Shown here one piece after another: positions 61,287 through 64,000 of a DNA stretch of 64,000 nucleotides (the stretch's first letter is position 1; every line of letters starts with the position of its first letter). The translations under genes were made by a program, and so were the position numbers. Origin of the DNA: Bacteroidales bacterium (GTDB lineage: Bacteria > Bacteroidota > Bacteroidia > Bacteroidales > CG2-30-32-10); contig DAOQAK010000005.1 of assembly GCA_035353855.1 (NCBI GenBank), forward strand, positions 47,132 through 111,131, in the 5' to 3' direction. The notes below the pieces were generated by a model. That model was not told the origin of the DNA, did not search any database, and worked only from the letters and a program-made list of their open reading frames with translations.

Positions 61287-63497
61287 ATGAAAAAAATATT
61301 TTTTATTCTTATTGCGATTATAGCAGGCATAGTTCAAACACCCGTGTTTTCACAGAATTTCGGGCTTGACCTTGATGGCACGAATGATAAAATTGGTGTT
61401 ACCGATGCCACATCACTAAATCCAACAACCGCATTAACTCTTGAAGTATGGATAAATGCAGATACCTGGAAAAGCAGTGTATGGGCAGGAACAATTATCG
61501 GCAAACAATCAACAAGCCCCGACTGTGGATATTGCTTAACAGCTGGAGAAGGAGGCAAAGCCGAATTCACAATTGCAATAGGAAATGTTTGGCAGAAGGT
61601 TACAACGCCGGCTGTGATGGGCTTAAACGCATGGTATCATATTGCCGGAGTATATGATGGTTCAATTATGAAAATTTATATTAATGGAGAACTACAGGCA
61701 AGCTTGAATGTAACTGGTGCAATGAATCCTTCGACCGGAAAGATTTTAGATTTTGGAGAGAACCCTACATGGACAGGTCGTTTATTTGATGGCACACTCG
61801 ATGAAATCAGGATATGGAATGTTGCACGATCACAGGCTCAAATACAGGCATCGATGGCAAGTGAATTAACAGGAACAGAATCCGGCTTGGTTGGTTACTG
61901 GAAAATGAATGAAGGTACCGGAACAACAGCTAATGATGCAACATCGAATTTAAATAAAGGGACATTATTAAATATGGATCCGGCTACAGATTGGGTTCCC
62001 GGGTTCGTTGTTACAACCTGCGATGTTGGTGTGATAGGTATTGCAAAGCCATCGATATTCGGCACAGGTTTTACCAGCACTGAAAAAATTGCAATTGAAG
62101 TGAAAAATTATTCCACATCACCAATAAGCACTTTTCAGGCAACATATAAATTAAATAATAATACGCCGGTTACTGAGACTGTGAATGCCACTATTCCTGC
62201 ATTCGGAACATATATTTATACGTTTACGAATACAACAAATCTTGCCGGACAATCTGCATGTACTGTAAAAGCTTATGTTTCGGCAACATCAGATAATAAT
62301 CATACCAACGATACAATACAACAATCGATTACTCAGGCACTGGAAAATATAATATTTAATGGCGTTCAACATAATTTTGGTTCGGCAGGACAAACAAATA
62401 TTAAAACAGTTTACATGCCCGAATCATTTGATAATTACAGTAAAATATTATTGGAGGTAAGTTTACGATGTCCTACCGGTGGTTGCGATCCATGGGATCA
62501 GGCAGCACAGATAAAATTATTGAAAAATAATACTGAGTGGGAATTGGCAAGATACATTACTCCTTTCGGAATTGCTTGCGGAAACTGGGAATTTGATATT
62601 ACCGATTTCAAATCGTTACTCTCTGGAAAAATTCAGTTGCAGTCTTTTGTTCAGGTTTGGGGTGCATCCGGATGGCTTGTTGACATTACTTTAAAACTGG
62701 TTCAGGGAACACCGGATTATAAATATGTAAAAGTTGATAAACTTTGGAACACGGATTATCTGGTTTATGGCGACCCTGCAATATCGTATGATTTAACAGA
62801 TACCTCTATTTATATTGAACCTAATACGGAGAAAGCTGTAATCAGGTTGACCACTACCGGACATGGTCAGGGCAATACAAATAATGCTGCTGAATTTATG
62901 AATGCAACTCATTCAATTAAAGTAGATGGTACAGAAACTTTTTCACAGAATTTATGGAAAGCGGATTGTTCCAGTAATAGTTGCTCAAATCAAAGCGGTA
63001 CATGGCAATATGCAAGAGCAGGCTGGTGTCCGGGACAGGATGTTCAACCTGATTTTTTTGATTTGCAAAATCATTTTACTCCCGGAGTGCCGATTAGTCT
63101 TGATTATGTTTTGCAATCGTATACAAATTCATTAAATACCGGATACGACAATAGCTCACACACCGAGCCATTTTTAAGAATACATGGTTATTTGATAACA
63201 TATAGCGCTACTCCTTTAATAACGGATGCTGAAATTTCAAATCAAAAAACTGATGTTCTTGTTTATCCAAATCCTGCGAATGATAACATATTCATTAATG
63301 TTAAATCAGGGATTAGCGGAAAAACAAATATTGGTTTATATGATGTAATCGGGAAATGCTTTATTTCTGAAGAGCTTGATAATGCTGATAAATCATGGCA
63401 TACAGAAATGGATGTACATAAGATACCTGCAGGAATATATTTACTGAAGATTGCATCACAAGAAAATGTAATTGTTAAAAAAGTTATTATTCAATAG
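61287..63497 (+). CDS. Secreted PNGase F-type peptide-N-glycosidase with LamG and type IX sorting domains
   Basis: A 736-aa exported protein. The signal peptide ends near residue 23 (PVFSQ). Residues 25-235 form a LamG lectin domain. Residues about 355-645 match both jelly-roll domains of Flavobacterium PNGase F: CPTGGCDPWD (PNGase F CPNKTCDEWD), ITDFKSLLSG, GTPDYKY, THSI and RAGWCPG. Asp404 corresponds to the catalytic Asp60 and Glu536 to Glu206, while Gln456 replaces Glu118. One enzyme disulfide is kept (Cys395-Cys400), another (PNGase F 204-208) is lost. Residues 655-736 form a type IX sorting domain (VLVYPNPANDNIFI, GIYLLKI). It would release N-glycans from glycoproteins at the cell surface, next to SusCD. 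The homology is strong from memory; activity is uncertain because of Gln456. Confidence 0.87.
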   Translation: MKKIFFILIAIIAGIVQTPVFSQNFGLDLDGTNDKIGVTDATSLNPTTALTLEVWINADTWKSSVWAGTIIGKQSTSPDCGYCLTAGEGGKAEFTIAIGNVWQKVTTPAVMGLNAWYHIAGVYDGSIMKIYINGELQASLNVTGAMNPSTGKILDFGENPTWTGRLFDGTLDEIRIWNVARSQAQIQASMASELTGTESGLVGYWKMNEGTGTTANDATSNLNKGTLLNMDPATDWVPGFVVTTCDVGVIGIAKPSIFGTGFTSTEKIAIEVKNYSTSPISTFQATYKLNNNTPVTETVNATIPAFGTYIYTFTNTTNLAGQSACTVKAYVSATSDNNHTNDTIQQSITQALENIIFNGVQHNFGSAGQTNIKTVYMPESFDNYSKILLEVSLRCPTGGCDPWDQAAQIKLLKNNTEWELARYITPFGIACGNWEFDITDFKSLLSGKIQLQSFVQVWGASGWLVDITLKLVQGTPDYKYVKVDKLWNTDYLVYGDPAISYDLTDTSIYIEPNTEKAVIRLTTTGHGQGNTNNAAEFMNATHSIKVDGTETFSQNLWKADCSSNSCSNQSGTWQYARAGWCPGQDVQPDFFDLQNHFTPGVPISLDYVLQSYTNSLNTGYDNSSHTEPFLRIHGYLITYSATPLITDAEISNQKTDVLVYPNPANDNIFINVKSGISGKTNIGLYDVIGKCFISEELDNADKSWHTEMDVHKIPAGIYLLKIASQENVIVKKVIIQ

Positions 63498-63541
63498 GAA
63501 TGGTTTTTTAAAAAACGTTGAATAATTTGTTAAATTAATTT

Positions 63542-63571
63542 GTGCGAGCCACTTATTTAAGCGGCTCGCAC
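63542..63571. terminator. Long hairpin after the SusCD/PNGase F operon
   Basis: GTGCGAGCCACTT (63542-63554) pairs with AAGCGGCTCGCAC (63559-63571), 12 of 13 matches, loop ATTT. It is 44 bases past the stop but lacks a following T-tract, so it may stabilise the 3' end rather than terminate. Confidence 0.6.
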
Positions 63572-63706
63572 GTTATTAGAAATAAAGAATATTGTATATA
63601 AAATATTGAGTGATATTTTTATTAGCAATTGTAATCTTTAGATGTATTTATAAAATTTTTTATAATTCCGATTTTTTAATAACTTTGCAAACCAATAATA
63701 TTAAAC

Positions 63707-63779
63707 CTCTCCGTAGCTCAGCTGGTAGAGCAATTGACTCTTAATCAATGGGTCACAGGTTCGAATCCTGTCGGGGAGA
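63707..63779 (+). tRNA. tRNA-Lys (CTT)
   Basis: A 73-base cloverleaf: acceptor CTCTCCG / CGGGGAG with one T-G pair, D arm GCTCAGCTGGTAGAGC, anticodon stem ATTGA / TCAAT with loop CTCTTAA (anticodon CTT), and a T arm with GGTTCGAATCC. The discriminator is A, and CCA is not encoded. Confidence 0.96.
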
Positions 63780-63781
63780 CA

Positions 63782-63876
63782 AATAAATGTCAAATTGATG
63801 ATGTCAAATTGGAAATGTCGAATGAATAACTAAATTTTTACATTTTATATGAAACATCTGCAATTTGACATTTATT
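63782..63876. repeat. Inverted repeat between two tRNA genes
   Basis: AATAAATGTCAAATTG (63782-63797) and CAATTTGACATTTATT (63861-63876) are perfect 16-bp inverted repeats separated by 63 bases. ATGTCAAATTG recurs once inside (63801-63811). No ORF is present. Confidence 0.7.
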
Positions 63877-63925
63877 ATAATCGAGAGGGTAGTGTTCTTT
63901 CAATAAAAAAATTAAAAACAATAAT

Positions 63926-63999
63926 CGGGGTGTAGCGCAGTTGGCTAGCGTACCACGTTCGGGACGTGGGGGTCGGAGGTTCGAGTCCTCTCACCCCGA
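63926..63999 (+). tRNA. tRNA-Pro (CGG)
   Basis: A 74-base cloverleaf: acceptor CGGGGTG / CACCCCG, D arm with GCGCAGTTGGCTAGCGT, anticodon stem CCACG / CGTGG with loop TTCGGGA (anticodon CGG), T arm GAGGTTCGAGTCCTC, discriminator A. CCA is not encoded within the window. Confidence 0.96.
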
Positions 64000-64000
64000 C

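Overview
The window is AT-rich chromosomal DNA from an anaerobic, fermentative member of the Bacteroidota, most likely Bacteroidales or a close relative. Several things point there: a SprA/Sov type IX secretion translocon gene, proteins with type IX C-terminal sorting domains, a SusC/SusD pair, DUF4270 and DUF6660 proteins, the orders sprA-gcvH-vanZ and yceD-rpmF-plsX-fabH, and TAnnTTTG promoter elements. No rRNA, prophage, CRISPR array or intact insertion sequence is visible. Two tRNA genes (Lys-CTT, Pro-CGG) lie at the right edge.

Layout. Positions 1-8.3 kb hold housekeeping and envelope genes: the 3' half of sprA, gcvH, a VanZ protein, then a tight minus-strand run of msrC, mntP, a TPR protein, a secreted endonuclease and queD. 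Positions 8.4-22.7 kb are one uninterrupted minus-strand run: ADP-forming acyl-CoA synthetase, DUF1016 nuclease, fused indolepyruvate:ferredoxin oxidoreductase, aminotransferase, and two glycyl radical enzymes with two activases. Positions 23-27 kb hold a secreted M64 metallopeptidase and ptb-buk. Positions 27-36 kb hold panC-panD-flippase-rfaE2-lipoprotein-radA, divergent from a truncated glycogen synthase, DUF4270 and glmS. Positions 36-40 kb hold an HTH-pentapeptide protein and the fatty acid/phospholipid operon. Positions 40-51 kb hold a five-module flavin/iron-sulfur oxidoreductase, proline dehydrogenase and a heavy-metal RND efflux operon whose pump is fused to a TolC-like domain. Positions 51-64 kb hold pstSCAB and a SusCD locus with a PNGase F-type deglycosidase.

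How the genes fit together. The most interesting block is 8.4-22.7 kb. Read as a pathway, an aromatic amino acid is transaminated, the arylpyruvate is oxidised to arylacyl-CoA with reduction of ferredoxin, and the thioester is cashed in for ATP. The resulting arylacetate would then be handed to one or both glycyl radical enzymes, plausibly for decarboxylation to p-cresol, toluene or skatole. The enzyme families are clear; the substrate of the glycyl radical enzymes is inference. The downstream ptb-buk pair gives a second ATP-yielding acyl-CoA outlet, which suits an amino-acid fermenter. The secreted peptidase and the SusCD/PNGase F locus would supply glycoprotein-derived peptides and glycans, and proline dehydrogenase with the multi-module oxidoreductase suggests proline or other imino/D-amino acid oxidation.

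Small structured repeats are frequent between genes: a 145-bp element with terminal inverted repeats at 43.5 kb, a 108-bp nested-hairpin element at 51.0 kb, a hairpin repeat inside the glycyl radical operon, and an inverted repeat between the tRNAs. A decayed duplicate of the RND adaptor 3' end sits at 43.7 kb. All functional statements come from reading motifs by eye; no database search was run.
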